From: Hysterangium stoloniferum
Taxonomy: Eukaryota > Basidiomycota > Agaricomycetes > Hysterangiales > Hysterangiaceae
DNA length: 64,000 nt
Direction of reading: 5' to 3'
Assembly (NCBI GenBank): GCA_015178975.1
Contig: WHVD01000064.1
Coordinates: 1-64,000, forward strand
Shown: positions 22,191 to 32,112 of the stretch, one piece after another
Position numbering within the stretch: position 1 is the stretch's first letter
How the letters are laid out: the number at the start of each line of letters is the position of its first letter
Position numbers and translations under genes: made by a program
Notes under the pieces: model-generated
What the model saw: only the letters and a program-made list of their open reading frames with translations
Databases searched by the model: none
What the model was told of the DNA's origin: nothing

Positions 22191-22334
22191 AGTAATTACT
22201 GTGGTCATTCAATTTATTTATTTTGATTTATTGAATTTTATTTTATTTTATTGTTTTTCATTTCGATTTATTGTATTTTAAAACATTTTATATTCATTTA
22301 TTTTATTTTATTTGAATTATGCTGATTTTATTGA

Positions 22335-23800
22335 GGCTGATCAGAGGGGGATGGAGGAAGAAGGAAACAGTACACACAGCAGCTGGACAAAGAGAGAAGG
22401 AAATAGTACACACACCACCTGGAGGAAAGAGAGGGCTGGTCAGAGGAGGATGGTGGAAGAAGGAAATGGTAGACACACTGTAGGAAAGAGAGAGTAGGCC
22501 AATCAGAGGAACATGCACTGGCTGGAGGAAAGAGAATGGAGGCCAATCAGTGCAGGATGAAGAGAGAAGGAAAGGATACACAAACCACCTGGAGGGAAGA
22601 GAGAGGGCCAATCAGAGCAGGATGGAGAGAGAAGAAAATAGTACACGCACTCGCTGGAGGAAGGAGAGAGGAGGCCAATCAGAGCAGGACGGAGGGAGGA
22701 GGAAAGGGGATACGGACCTCCTGGAGAAAGGAGAGAGGACGAAGGGAGAAGGAAACGGTACATGCAGTGGCTGGAGGAAAGAGAGAGGAGGACAAAGAGA
22801 GAAGGAAATGGTACACGCACCTCCTGGAGGAAAGAGAGAGGACGAAGGGAGAAGGAAATGGTACATGCACTGGCTGGAGTGGCCAATCAGAGGAGGACAA
22901 AGGGAGAAAGAAATGGTACACACACCGGCTGAGGAAAGAGAGGAGGCCAATCAGAGGAGGACAAAGAGAGAAAGAAACGGTACACACACCGGCTGGAGGA
23001 AAGAGAGGAGGCCAATTAGAGGAGGATGAAGAGAGAAGGAAATGGCACACACACCTCCTGGAGGAAAAAGAGAGGAGGACAGAGGGAGAAGGAGCAGTAC
23101 ACGCACCGGCTGGAGGAAAGAAAGAGGAGGACAAAGGGAGAAGGAGCAGTACACGCACCGGCTGGAGGAAAGAGAGGGGGCCGATCAGAAGAGGGGGAAA
23201 GGGAAAACACACCGGCTGGGGGAAATAGAGAGGGGACAATCAGAGGAGGACAAAGAGAGGGGAAAGGGAATGCACACTGGCTGGAGGAAGGAGAGGGGGA
23301 CAATCAGAGGAGGACAAAGAGAGGGGAGAGGGAATGAGCACTGGCTGGAGGAAAGAGAGGGGTGCAATCAGAGGAGGACAAAGAGAGAGGGAAAAGGGAA
23401 TGTGCACTGGCTGGAGGAAAGAGAGGGGGCCAATCAGAAGAGGACAGAGAGAGGGAAATGGAATGCACACCGGCTAGAGGAAAGAGAGGAGGCAAATCAG
23501 CACAGGACAGAGGAAGAAGGAAATGGTAGATGCACCAGCTGGAGGAAAGAGAGAGGGCCCCGATGAGAGGATGGAGAGAGAAGGAAACTGTACACGCACC
23601 TGGAGGAAGGAGAGGAGGATGATCAGAGGACAAAGAAAGAGGAAATGGTACATGCACTGGCTGGACGAAAGAGAGAAGAGGTCAATCAGAGGAGGATGGA
23701 GAGAGAAGGAAACAGTACACACACTCGCTGGAAGGAAGAGAGAGAAAAAAATTAGTGCAGGATGGTGGGAGAAGGAAAGAGTACACACATCACCGGAGGA
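22335..23800 (-). repeat. Minisatellite of about 66-bp splice-acceptor-like units (M1)
   Basis: About 20 imperfect units. On the minus strand each has CCTCTGATTGGCC, a pyrimidine tract and CTCTTTCCTCCAG, i.e. a CTGAT branch-point-like box followed by a CAG acceptor about 25 nt later. The same unit forms the larger array in M2, in the same orientation relative to the unit. It is open in several frames on both strands, which produces spurious ORFs. Confidence 0.9.
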
Positions 23801-23814
23801 AAGAGAGAGGGTGC

Positions 23815-23965
23815 GCCATGAATGGGAGTGGGTGCACAGTGGATGGGAGCAGGTGGATGGGTATGCGGTGGATGGGTGCGGGTGGATGGGTACACGGTAG
23901 ATGGGTGCAGGTGGATGGGTACACGGTGGATGGGAGCAGGTGCACGGTGGATGGGTGCACGGTGT
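23815..23965. repeat. 15-bp minisatellite (GTGGATGGGTGCACG type), left part
   Basis: Degenerate 15-bp units with GGATGGGTGC core. The same repeat resumes at 25370-25545, so the sequence between is an insertion into the array. Confidence 0.85.
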
Positions 23966-25369
23966 AAGTTCGTTACTAGGAAAAGACCTAATAACCTGCG
24001 TGCAACGGTCAAGTCTTTATGACGGTCACTGACACAGTCGTTCTTGAAACCAGTCTATAACCAAACACACTCGGAGCGAGAGGCTAGAGATCGGACCTTG
24101 GATGACGTAAACGAAGATGATATCAAAAGGCTGACGTAAGCCTAATGTCGAGGAGTGTAGAACTTCAACAATAAGAGACACTACAGTATCCCTTACTGGC
24201 CGTAGGAGTGAGACTGAGAGTAAGACTTAAGAGATTGTCCTTAAGAATGAGCTTCGAAATGAGATACAACGAAATTGCTTGTTCAATAGTGGGCAAAAGA
24301 GAGGCCCTTATATACATGAGAGAGCACAGGTCAAATCAAACATCTACAAACAACGACACAATAACGATGTGATATGGTGTGAGTCATCTCTGAGTCATCA
24401 CAATAGGAGTGTTAGTAAAGCTGTGAACAATAATAGGGGGAGGCTGCGCTGAACAATAAGAGAATGACAAACAAAAGATGAGATCAGACATGTGATACGG
24501 ATAAATGGGGAAACACAATAGAACAATAGGGGAAGTGAGTCAGACAATAGGGATGATGGAGTAATAGAAGTGATGGCTGATGAAACATCGATGACATGAG
24601 TCAGAAACACAAGAATCCCATGATAATGCGTCACCCTCAAATGCTATGCTTGATTTCGAAATCTTGACAATATTACCAATCGATGAACCGAGATTGGACG
24701 TATTGTGTTCCTAGTTTTGCAGTATAAGGAGGGGACACAATCAATCACCATTTAGAACCAGGTGGTGAGTAGGCTCCACAACCACGCAAGGAACACGAAT
24801 CGACGGCGACCTCGACGAGGCTCTACTTGACTTCCCTCTGGAACCGGGGTCCTAAATAACTTGGGTCCTCTGTGATCTCCTACTGGAGTGAACGTTGCCA
24901 TGTAATAGATTCCCGATGACGGTGGGGAACAGTCCTGCTGGAACACTCGATCGAATCGATAGTGGAGGATTTCGGAGGAGCCATCATAGTGCTCTATACG
25001 AATGAAGGCAGGATCGTCTGGAGCATATGGGAGTCGAATACCTTGTCGACGGAGGAAACGATGGTATTTCTTGGAGGAGCATGAGTGGGCTGGTAGGGGC
25101 TTGGAAATGATGTCCGAGGATGAGGAGAAGCGAGACGTTATTGGCTGGAGTTCTATTTGGGAGTGAAGAGTCGGTTTCGAGTAGGAACTGAGGGTTACTT
25201 TGGAGGACGATGCAGTGTTGAACATGATGGAGTTTTGGTCGTCTGTTTGATGAAACTGATTTGGCTGTGTAGAAGTCGTCTTGAGTGCCAAAGTATATAT
25301 AAGAATTTGTGCTTGTGACGTGACTTGAAACTATTGCCATATTAGTCTCTTTCCGATTGAACTCTCTAC
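23966..25369. other. 1.4-kb insert in the M1 minisatellite
   Basis: Non-repetitive sequence bounded by TGTAAGTTCG on the left and CTCTACA on the right (TG...CA ends), with the same 15-bp minisatellite on both sides. It contains one ORF (24752-25291, minus) and a TATA-like AGTATATATAAG at 25290-25301 upstream of it. I found no clear 5-bp duplication and no terminal repeats. Confidence 0.5.
24752..25291 (-). CDS. Hypothetical protein, 157-179 aa
   Basis: Open frame of 179 codons. It opens at a TTG; the first ATG gives a start 22 codons in (MFNTASSSKVTLSSYSK). Ser/Thr-rich N-terminal half, then a compact part with KYHRFLRRQGIRLPYAPDDP and IRIEHYDGSSEILHYRFDRV, and an aromatic C-terminus (FVFLAWLWSLLTTWF) after a basic GRRRF. 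I recognise no family. It is the only long frame in an insert within minisatellite DNA and could be a captured host fragment. Confidence 0.4.
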   Translation of the reverse strand: MALKTTSTQPNQFHQTDDQNSIMFNTASSSKVTLSSYSKPTLHSQIELQPITSRFSSSSDIISKPLPAHSCSSKKYHRFLRRQGIRLPYAPDDPAFIRIEHYDGSSEILHYRFDRVFQQDCSPPSSGIYYMATFTPVGDHRGPKLFRTPVPEGSQVEPRRGRRRFVFLAWLWSLLTTWF

Positions 25370-25545
25370 AATGGTGGATGGGAGCAGGTGTGCAGTGGAT
25401 GGGCACGCGGTGGATGGGTGCATAGTGAATGGGTGTGTGGTGGATGGGTGTGCAGTGGATGGGTGCATGGTGGATGGGTGTGCAGTGGATGGGTGCGTGG
25501 TGGATGGGTGCATGGTGGATGGGTGCAGGTGGATGGGTGCAATAC
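25370..25545. repeat. 15-bp minisatellite (GTGGATGGGTGCATG type), right part
   Basis: About eleven 15-bp units. A GGAGTATTT/GCAAAATAC-rich 5' region follows (25545-25770), with spaced repeats of the kind CTCCYGTGNNTGCAAAATA, also seen at the starts of H2, H3 and H4. Confidence 0.88.
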
Positions 25546-25853
25546 TCCCATGGCATTGCAAAATACCTCCACGCATGTGACAAAATACCTCTGTGCACGT
25601 GACAAAATACTCCTGTGCATGCAAAAATACCTCCGTGCATCACAAAATAGTTCCGCACCTGTCACAAAGTACTCCTGTGGTGGCAAAAATACTCCTGTGA
25701 GTGCAGAAAAACTCCCATGGCGCTATGAAATACTCCCACAAGTGCACCTGTGCTGACTAATAAGAGCATTGGGGTACTCCACGCCCTCACAAATCAGGCA
25801 CCTCTGGCACCTAAAAATGCCCACCACCCACCATACAACTTTACTTTATATGA

Positions 25854-25990
25854 CAAGCCTGGGAACCCTTGCTACGCTGCAGGGCGGTGTTCGTGACCTG
25901 CCCCACAACTTCACTGCAGGCTCTGGCTTGTTGGGGGGCTTCGCCTCCCAAACCCCCCCGCATCCATCACTCTTAAGTATTTCTGAGCAC
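25854..25990 (-). other. Helitron H2 3' terminal region with hairpins
   Basis: Minus strand: one to two 20-bp TACTTAGAAGTGCTCAGAAA units, hairpin GGGAGGCGAAGCCCCCC, a GGGGC arm region and the terminal GGTTCCCAGGCTTG. It matches the H3 and M1 termini. Confidence 0.65.
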
Positions 25991-26064
25991 TTCTAAGTAT
26001 TTACATATCACAATCACTATTAAAAAAAATTCAATCAAAACAATAAATACATTAAAAGTTCAAT

Positions 26065-26599
26065 CTAATAATACATCCTGGTCCACCTGCATATTCTTTT
26101 TCAAGAACAGTACCTTGATATGCTTCCACAGTTCTGATTTCTGGATACATTGACCAATGATCTGTTCTTTTGAACCCTTTGGTACAACAGGCAAAGTCTG
26201 CTGGAAGTCACCTCCCCAGGCCACAGGAATCCCTCCAAAGGGAAGATCCTCCTTGTCTAATAAATCCCTCAGAGTTCTGTCAACTGCCTCACATGTGAAA
26301 CATGACTGCATGGGAACTTCATCCCAGATAACCAGTCGGACCTTCTTCATGAGCTCTGCCTTTTCTGAACCCTTTTTGATATGACATAGAGCATCCTTCT
26401 CACAGGGAACAGGGATTGAAAATGTGCTATGAGAAGTGCAACCACCCTTGAGAATCATTGATGCAATTCCAGAAGATGCCACACAAAGAACAATATAGCC
26501 TTTGGCATGACATGCATGTGCCAGAGTATTCCATACAAAGGACTTGCCAGTGCCACCTGGACCATTCACAAAAAAACAATTTGCCCTACTGCTCCTCAT
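26065..26599 (-). pseudogene. Pif1-type helicase of H2 with internal deletion
   Basis: Walker A (FFVNGPGGTGKSFVWNTLAH), Walker B (LVIWDEVPMQS) and the GGDFQQTLPVV motif are present. The protein then jumps from KNMQVDQD straight to the final VLLD of the family. H3 shows about 270 further codons here, including the GQ- and SR-type C-terminal motifs. The junction shares GATG with both parents, so it is a microhomology deletion. A TAG and an extra T in a T run (7 versus 6 in H3) separate this frame from the linker frame. Confidence 0.85.
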
Positions 26600-27224
26600 C
26601 TACTGCCTTCATAATAGTCTCAAAGGCAGCTCGTTGTTCAGGATTGCACTTTTCAAGATTAGCTTGAGCACTGGCATGCCCAATATCAACATCATAATCC
26701 GATTGCTCCTTAATGAGATGGTTACCAATAATCCCATCCCAATCATCAGTGCAGTTTGGCATAGTTGGATAGTGTGAGAGGGAGTTTCCAGAATAGCAGA
26801 GGATTTTATCAATCTCATAGAGACCAAAGTCATAAATGCTGTTTGGTGATGGATTGAGAATGCGCTGAAGTATAAACTTCAAATCATCACAAAGAAATAC
26901 TTTAAAGTCATTCCAGAGTTCATGGGGTTGTGCAGGGGAGGACATGGTCAAAATGATGGCAAACAATCTGCGAAGTTGAAACCCAGACTTTATGTGACTG
27001 GCTTCTGTGAGGCACATGTGCCACTGGCAATCATCTTCAACCAAACCATGTGCAACACAGGCTTGTTGAAATGTGGGATAAGTCTCACCCTGAAAGGTCC
27101 TCAGCTGTTCAAATGAGGTGGCACCTTTGACAACAGTGAGAAATGTACAGAGGTGGAATCTTTCCCCACTGGCAATATTAACACAATGGATACACCCTAT
27201 GGAAAAGCCACATTGACATGGCTT
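26586..27224 (-). pseudogene. H2 Rep-to-helicase linker
   Basis: Frame 26586-27044 has the GLVEDDCQWHMCL region start, QLRRLFAIILTMSSPAQPHE and AFETIMKAVDEEQ, directly before the P-loop, then TAG. The start at 27045-27224 is read in the same frame as TVVKGATSFEQL, after a stop that ends the Rep frame. Confidence 0.78.
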
Positions 27225-28175
27225 CTACAATTTAGTCTTGGGTACAAATGTGAAATACTCGGGAAAGTCCATATAAAATGTATCCTTGGCATGCTGTCCA
27301 TTATATCCAATGAGATCCTTAGCATTAGCCTCAAAATAAGCCATGAGAGTTGTCCCTGAATGCTCTGCCCTTTGCAAAGCCTCAGCAGGACCCTGATCAC
27401 CATCAAAAACTACACTGTTTTCCCCAGGGAGATGGTCATGAAGTGCCATTACTGCAGGAACCTGGGTGTGGAGTTCATTGCCCATTAATTGCCAGACAGA
27501 CTCATGTGCACTGACATTACATGCATCAAGGTACTGTTGAATCTCATCTGGTGTTGTTCCAAATTCCATAGTTGTACAATCATGGCCCTTGTAACAATAT
27601 TTATGCATGTACTTCATTGACCTATTGGTAAAGGTCAACTCCACATTGATATGGCATTCAAAGGTGAGAATCAAAATAGGGGAGTAAGGGACAACATGTC
27701 TGTTGTCATATGTAAACTTGGGAGTTTCATAAACCCTTCCATTGTTAGGGTGACAGCATGTTGGATAGCCTTCCTCATTGACAATGGTGGCTTCACACCA
27801 CTCCTTTGGATAGTGTTTACTACATTTATTATCTACCATACAGGCAGCATTTGTATGATCAGTTCCACAGGGACCATGGGTCATGAGTTGCCCTACTAAA
27901 TTAAATAGTCTGGGATGTGTTTCAGGATCTGGAAAACAGGCAGAAACCATTGAGTTGACATCTTCTGGTGTCCTTGGCTTATTCTGGTCATCAAACCATA
28001 TGAGGCAGTGCATGTGTGGAAGACCACACTTTTGGAATTCAATGACATGGATATGAGCTACTGTTCTACCAAAGATGTGATCTTCTGTGATCATCTTGAG
28101 CAACTTAGCCTTCTTGGCAGCAAAAACATGGGACACCAAATCAGGCCAATCAGCAGGGGTCTGGCCAGGAAGCAA
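27225..28175 (-). CDS. Helitron Rep nuclease domain of H2, catalytic core intact
   Basis: 316 codons. DLVSHVFAAKKAKLLKMI leads to HVIEFQKCGLPHMHCLIWF (HUH motif) and a Cys/His-rich insert (PCGTDHTNAACMVDNKCSKH); the two-Tyr motif KYMHKYCYKGHD follows at about residue 190. The nuclease nicks and religates single strands during rolling-circle transposition. The frame has no ATG at the true domain start and was originally fused to the upstream N-domain (28176-28382). Confidence 0.88.
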   Translation of the reverse strand: MLPGQTPADWPDLVSHVFAAKKAKLLKMITEDHIFGRTVAHIHVIEFQKCGLPHMHCLIWFDDQNKPRTPEDVNSMVSACFPDPETHPRLFNLVGQLMTHGPCGTDHTNAACMVDNKCSKHYPKEWCEATIVNEEGYPTCCHPNNGRVYETPKFTYDNRHVVPYSPILILTFECHINVELTFTNRSMKYMHKYCYKGHDCTTMEFGTTPDEIQQYLDACNVSAHESVWQLMGNELHTQVPAVMALHDHLPGENSVVFDGDQGPAEALQRAEHSGTTLMAYFEANAKDLIGYNGQHAKDTFYMDFPEYFTFVPKTKL

Positions 28176-28416
28176 TTAATGGGTCACTTCCTCCCAATTG
28201 GGATTGGCAGTCATAGTGATGAAGCAGCTGGCATTTCCATACTTGGGTGCAATTGCAAATGAATTCTGTAGACTTTGTCTCATATCCTTTGAACCCCCAG
28301 CAAATGAAGAAGGTAGTATCACCCTCTGACCAATATTATTAGCATCTGTATTGACATCCTGATTTGTAAATGCATCAACCACCTGGTTGTAGAGTTCTGC
28401 ACGTAGCCTTGGTTGA
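28176..28416 (-). pseudogene. Helitron-like N domain, H2
   Basis: VVDAFTNQDVNTDANNIGQR, then SSFAGGSKDMRQSLQNSFAI and YGNASCFITMTANPNWEEVT. It ends at a TAA shortly before the Rep frame, and an extra T at about 28430 disconnects it from the 575-residue frame upstream; H4 has the unbroken version. Confidence 0.82.
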
Positions 28417-30144
28417 TTATCTCTCAGAAAATCTCAATCTGTGCTGCTCTGTTATGGCCCAGGCATTGACAATATACTGCTGGAATAGCTTTTGTGCATA
28501 AAAAATGGTCATGGCTTCATTTGCTCTGGGAAATAGGCAATAGGCATAATATTCACATTGGGTCACTTTATGACTTTTATCTTCATCTTCACCTTCTTCA
28601 TCCTGCTGTCCAGGCTGGGGCTGCCAATTTTGATTTGCATAGGGAATGTCCCATGACCAACCACGCTCACCTCTGGGGAAGAGCATGACATAGTGAAGGG
28701 GTGTATAAATGGCTTGTGCATCATGCACATGATGGAACTGGCCTCCCCTTCTCTGAACAATAATATCCCTTGGATCACCATGACCTGTGTCACCCTCTCC
28801 AGGGAGAATGACTGCAAGTTCATTACCGGTTGGAAGGTTGTACTGTCGTGGATCATTAAAAGCCTTGTAGCTCAGTCTAACATGCAACCTTGGAGTCTCT
28901 GCCTGTGTCCTTAATTGTTCATGTGCCTGGTGATAGAGTTCTATAAAGGGATTACATTGCTCCATCATATCCTGGAGGTCAGAAAAGGTTTGGTTGTTCA
29001 AGTTTCGATTTGCCCTGTGATTCTGCCTTTGCTGCAATGCCTGCCTCAGTCCATCCTCCTCTGCCAATGCAGGATCATGGATGTAAAGCTGAGCATAACT
29101 ACATGATACACCTTCTGTGTAAGGAATCAAGGCACCATGCTGGTGATACAATTCACCATGAATTTTGAAGACATATGGGCCACCACCACCTTGCAAGACA
29201 GACTCATCCAAATTGACACCAAGTGATGTAAATGCAAATGCATTATTATATGCCCGAATATTTGTCTGAAATTCTTTGCCATTGTCTGTATTATCCTCAA
29301 GGAGGGACCTTAAAGTGTGAGGGACTGGCTCAAGTTTTGGGAGGGCCACCTTTCCTTGTTTGCAACATTTGCCAAATTTTGGATATATCTTAGAACTATG
29401 TGAGAGATGCTGATCTATCCAGTGAAATGCTCCACAGTCTGAACACTGTATATTCATATGTCCCAAGTCATATCTTGGAAACCTGTCCTCTACAACTGGC
29501 TGCCGTCCAATGGGTAATTGTGCAACAGGAGGTGGAGGTAGAGGCATGGCTGCTGGAGGTGGGAGAATGGCTGGAGGTGGGAGAATGGCTGGAGGTGGGA
29601 GAATGGCTGGAGGTGGGAGAATGGCTGGAGGTGGGAGAATGGCTGGAGGTGGGAGAATGGCTGGAGGTGGGAGAATGGCTGGAGGTGGGAGAATGGCTGG
29701 AGGTGGGAGAATGGCTGGAGGTGGGAGAATGGCTGGAGGTGGGAGAATGGCTGGAGGTGGGAGAATGGCTGGAGGTGGGAGAATGGCTGGAGGTGGGAGA
29801 ATGGCTGGAGGTGGGAGAATGGCTGGAGGTGGGAGAATGGCTGGAGGTGGGAGAATGGCTGGAGGTGGGAGAATGGCTGGAGGTGGGAGAATGGCTGGAG
29901 GTGGGAGAATGGCTGGAGGTGGGAGAATGGCTGGAGGTGGGAGAATGGCTGGAGGTGGGGCTAACTGTAGTGGTTGTTGTTGTTGAGCTGGATTTCCAGG
30001 TGGATGGTGAAGCTGTGGTGGTGCCCACTGCAATATAGGTTGTTGTTGTTGTTGTGGAGCTGGATTTCCAGGTAGATGGTGGTACTGTGGTGGGGCCCAC
30101 TGAATAATAGGTGGTTGTTGTGATGGTGGTGGTGCTAACTGCAA
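28417..30144 (-). CDS. Helitron H2 N-terminal protein: proline-repeat, Zn-finger and conserved region
   Basis: 575 codons. Residues 1-60: Gln/Pro/His-rich (QWAPPQYHHLPGNPAPQQ). Residues about 68-200: about 22 copies of ILPPPA from an 18-bp minisatellite. Then the conserved RQPVVEDRFPRYDLGH, a Zn-finger-like IQCSDCGAFHWIDQHLSHSS...GKCCKQGK, and the region PYVFKIHGELYHQHGALIP ... LHYVMLFPRGERGWSWDIPY. It ends by frameshift at RLRFSER. The real protein start is MDQTPER at 30896, now separated by a stop and LTR I. Confidence 0.75.
   Translation of the reverse strand: MQLAPPPSQQPPIIQWAPPQYHHLPGNPAPQQQQQPILQWAPPQLHHPPGNPAQQQQPLQLAPPPAILPPPAILPPPAILPPPAILPPPAILPPPAILPPPAILPPPAILPPPAILPPPAILPPPAILPPPAILPPPAILPPPAILPPPAILPPPAILPPPAILPPPAILPPPAILPPPAILPPPAILPPPAILPPPAAMPLPPPPVAQLPIGRQPVVEDRFPRYDLGHMNIQCSDCGAFHWIDQHLSHSSKIYPKFGKCCKQGKVALPKLEPVPHTLRSLLEDNTDNGKEFQTNIRAYNNAFAFTSLGVNLDESVLQGGGGPYVFKIHGELYHQHGALIPYTEGVSCSYAQLYIHDPALAEEDGLRQALQQRQNHRANRNLNNQTFSDLQDMMEQCNPFIELYHQAHEQLRTQAETPRLHVRLSYKAFNDPRQYNLPTGNELAVILPGEGDTGHGDPRDIIVQRRGGQFHHVHDAQAIYTPLHYVMLFPRGERGWSWDIPYANQNWQPQPGQQDEEGEDEDKSHKVTQCEYYAYCLFPRANEAMTIFYAQKLFQQYIVNAWAITEQHRLRFSER
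29555..29960. repeat. 18-bp coding minisatellite in the H2 N-terminal ORF
   Basis: About 22 almost perfect units GAGAATGGCTGGAGGTGG (plus strand), in frame with the minus-strand ORF (ILPPPA). It is open in other frames too. The high identity points to recent expansion. Confidence 0.97.
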
Positions 30145-30896
30145 AATGGATAGCTGTGCCTGGATTTGTCGAACTGGATTAATGGGTGGATGATCATGGT
30201 ACAGTAGTGCAGATGGATGATTTGTTGTACTGGCAGCTGTGGTTGTACAGGTACATTTCCTGGTTGATGACCATGGTGTGGATGTGGTGCTGACTGTAAA
30301 ATTGGTGGCTGTGGTTGAGCAGGTTGTTGTAATGGTGGCAAAGCTGCATACCGAGCATGCAAAATATCCATTGCAGCAGAGCCAATTGGAATAGAGCTAC
30401 CTGCAGCAGAGCCACCTGCAGCAGATTGACCTGCAATACCATGGGCATGTGGGAATGGTTGAGCAGGGGGTGGAACATCATGATTATATTAGGATAAACT
30501 GCAAGCCGGGGAATCACAGTTTGAGACTCTCTATCTAGGTACTAAGTAACTTAGATAGAGCGGTGTAGAATATAAACCGGTGATATAGCTGGGCTTCCAG
30601 TTGAGGATTCTACCCCTCAACTGGACTAACTATATACTGTACTAGATGGTCTGTGCACTGATCTGTAAGACTATCTGCTCAGGAACTATCTAATAATAAC
30701 TATCACATGATGTTAACCAGTTGAATCTATACAGTTGCAACACGAGATATGAGGTCATAGCTAATTGTATATACTCATATTCTAACAGATTATTCACAGC
30801 TAAATGTCAATGGTGGTCAGAGGGGGATATCATTTGCAGTTGGGCCCTACACTGCCATCACTCCTCCTCCCGATTACGTTCAGGTGTTTGATCCAT
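30145..30896 (-). pseudogene. Start of the H2 N-terminal ORF, interrupted by LTR I
   Basis: ATG at 30896 opens MDQTPERNREEE then TGA. The same start is seen in H3 (MD-stop-TPERDRE) and H4 (MDPPQTPERHRQ), which fixes it as the family start codon. The rest is Ser/Gln/Pro-rich and interrupted by LTR I at 30487-30787. Confidence 0.65.
30487..30787 (-). repeat. Solo LTR family I (301 bp)
   Basis: TATTAGGATAAAC...TATTCTAACA on the plus strand, inverted-repeat ends, target duplication GATTA (30482-30486 and 30788-30792). H3 shows the uninterrupted coding sequence. Single copy here. Confidence 0.88.
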
Positions 30897-32107
30897 AACA
30901 GTAGAAGGATCCACTCAAGAGAAAAATGCCAGTGTAATATACTTGGTAACAGCAAACAAAGGCTGTATAGATACATTCAAAAGACCTGTTCACCAATATA
31001 GTACACTTGCACCAATTGGGAAGCACCACAAAACAAAAAAGAAAAAAAGGCAGGCCAAGCTGTAGCAGCAGAGACAGAAAACCTGCAAAAGCGGGGAGAG
31101 AGGAGAGGGAGATGGTTGAAATGATTTAGGCTAAAATAAGTCAAAAATGTAAAAAAGAAATCATGAATAAACTTTAACAGCATGGCATTAATACTAACCT
31201 GGAGGTGGCCTGTATCTCACAGAGAGAATAGAAACAGCAATAATGCCAAAACCTACAGAATGGAAGGTTAATGTTAGCTGTATGAATTATTTCTAAGCCA
31301 AAAATGGTGAAACTAATTACAGGGAAAGGACTCACTTTCAATTCCTCCACTTATACTTACAGAAAGCAATCACAAAAGCAGTAGAGAGTGCCAGGAAAAA
31401 GGAACTTAGACAAATGGGTCTAAAATAGCCCAAAAAAGCAAAAAATAAAGCATAATCAGTTTCTAACAGCATGAGGAAAGATATAAATACTAACCTGGAT
31501 GGATATTATATCTTCCAGCAAGAATAGAAACAGCAATCAAGGCAAAAAGGCACAAAATAGAAGGTCAGTTTCACTGTATAAATAATATTTGAGCCAAAAA
31601 AGGTAAGGTTAATTATAGGGACAGGACACACCTTCAATACTCCACTTATACTCACAGAGAGGACTCAAAAAGCAGTGAGAGTCCCAGGGAAAAAGAATTC
31701 AGATAAATGGGTCTAAAATAGCCCAGAAATGCAAGAAATAATGCATAAATAAATTAAAATAGCATGAGAAAGTCCAGAACATACCTGGGACTATAGGGTA
31801 GTCTTCAGACTGTGTATTCCAATGTGAAGAACACCCAGGAAAGGGTAATCTGACTGCAAATAAATTATTTAATCATTAAAAAAAGCAAAAATTAAATAAT
31901 AATAGATAGGAGCTCACCACACCTTTTATATTGCCTGAAGAGTTGAGGAAGGATTCAGATATGATAGATGTTCAATATGGGGGGTCCAGGGCCAGTGGAT
32001 AGCCAGACTCTAACTGCAGAATAATATATTTACTTATTAAAAAAGTGAAATTTAATACAATTAAATAGAGGCCTCAACACACCTTGGTATGGGCCCAGGT
32101 ACCTTGA
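30897..32107 (-). other. Helitron H2 leader with tandem exon/intron-like units
   Basis: No coding potential. Three related units of about 280-330 bp (about 30970-31900), each with a donor-like CAGGTTAGT on the minus strand, an acceptor-like TTTTAG, and a pair of short segments equivalent to those in H3 and H4. Confidence 0.55.
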
Positions 32108-32112
32108 GAAAT

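Larger units (their letters stand above)
21087..25853 (-). mobile_element. Helitron-like minisatellite unit M1 (no Rep)
   Basis: On the minus strand it begins TCATATAAAGTAAAGTTG at 25853, immediately after the CTTG end of H2, and ends at CTTG (21090-21087) immediately before H1. Its 3' end has the same strong hairpins as H2 and H3. Between the ends are minisatellites and a 1.4-kb insert with one ORF; there is no transposase. It is probably a non-autonomous unit mobilised by H-type Rep. A second such unit, M2, follows H3. Confidence 0.6.

Noticed and set aside
22303-23900. Many ORFs of 60-230 codons in the M1 minisatellite
   Set aside because: Same reason: open in five or six frames, driven by the repeat, no domain content.
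29400-30100. ORFs antisense to the H2 N-terminal frame (GGGRMA, SPTSSH and LEVGEW repeats)
   Set aside because: Shadow frames of the 18-bp minisatellite; the real frame is the one with the conserved Zn-finger and downstream homology.
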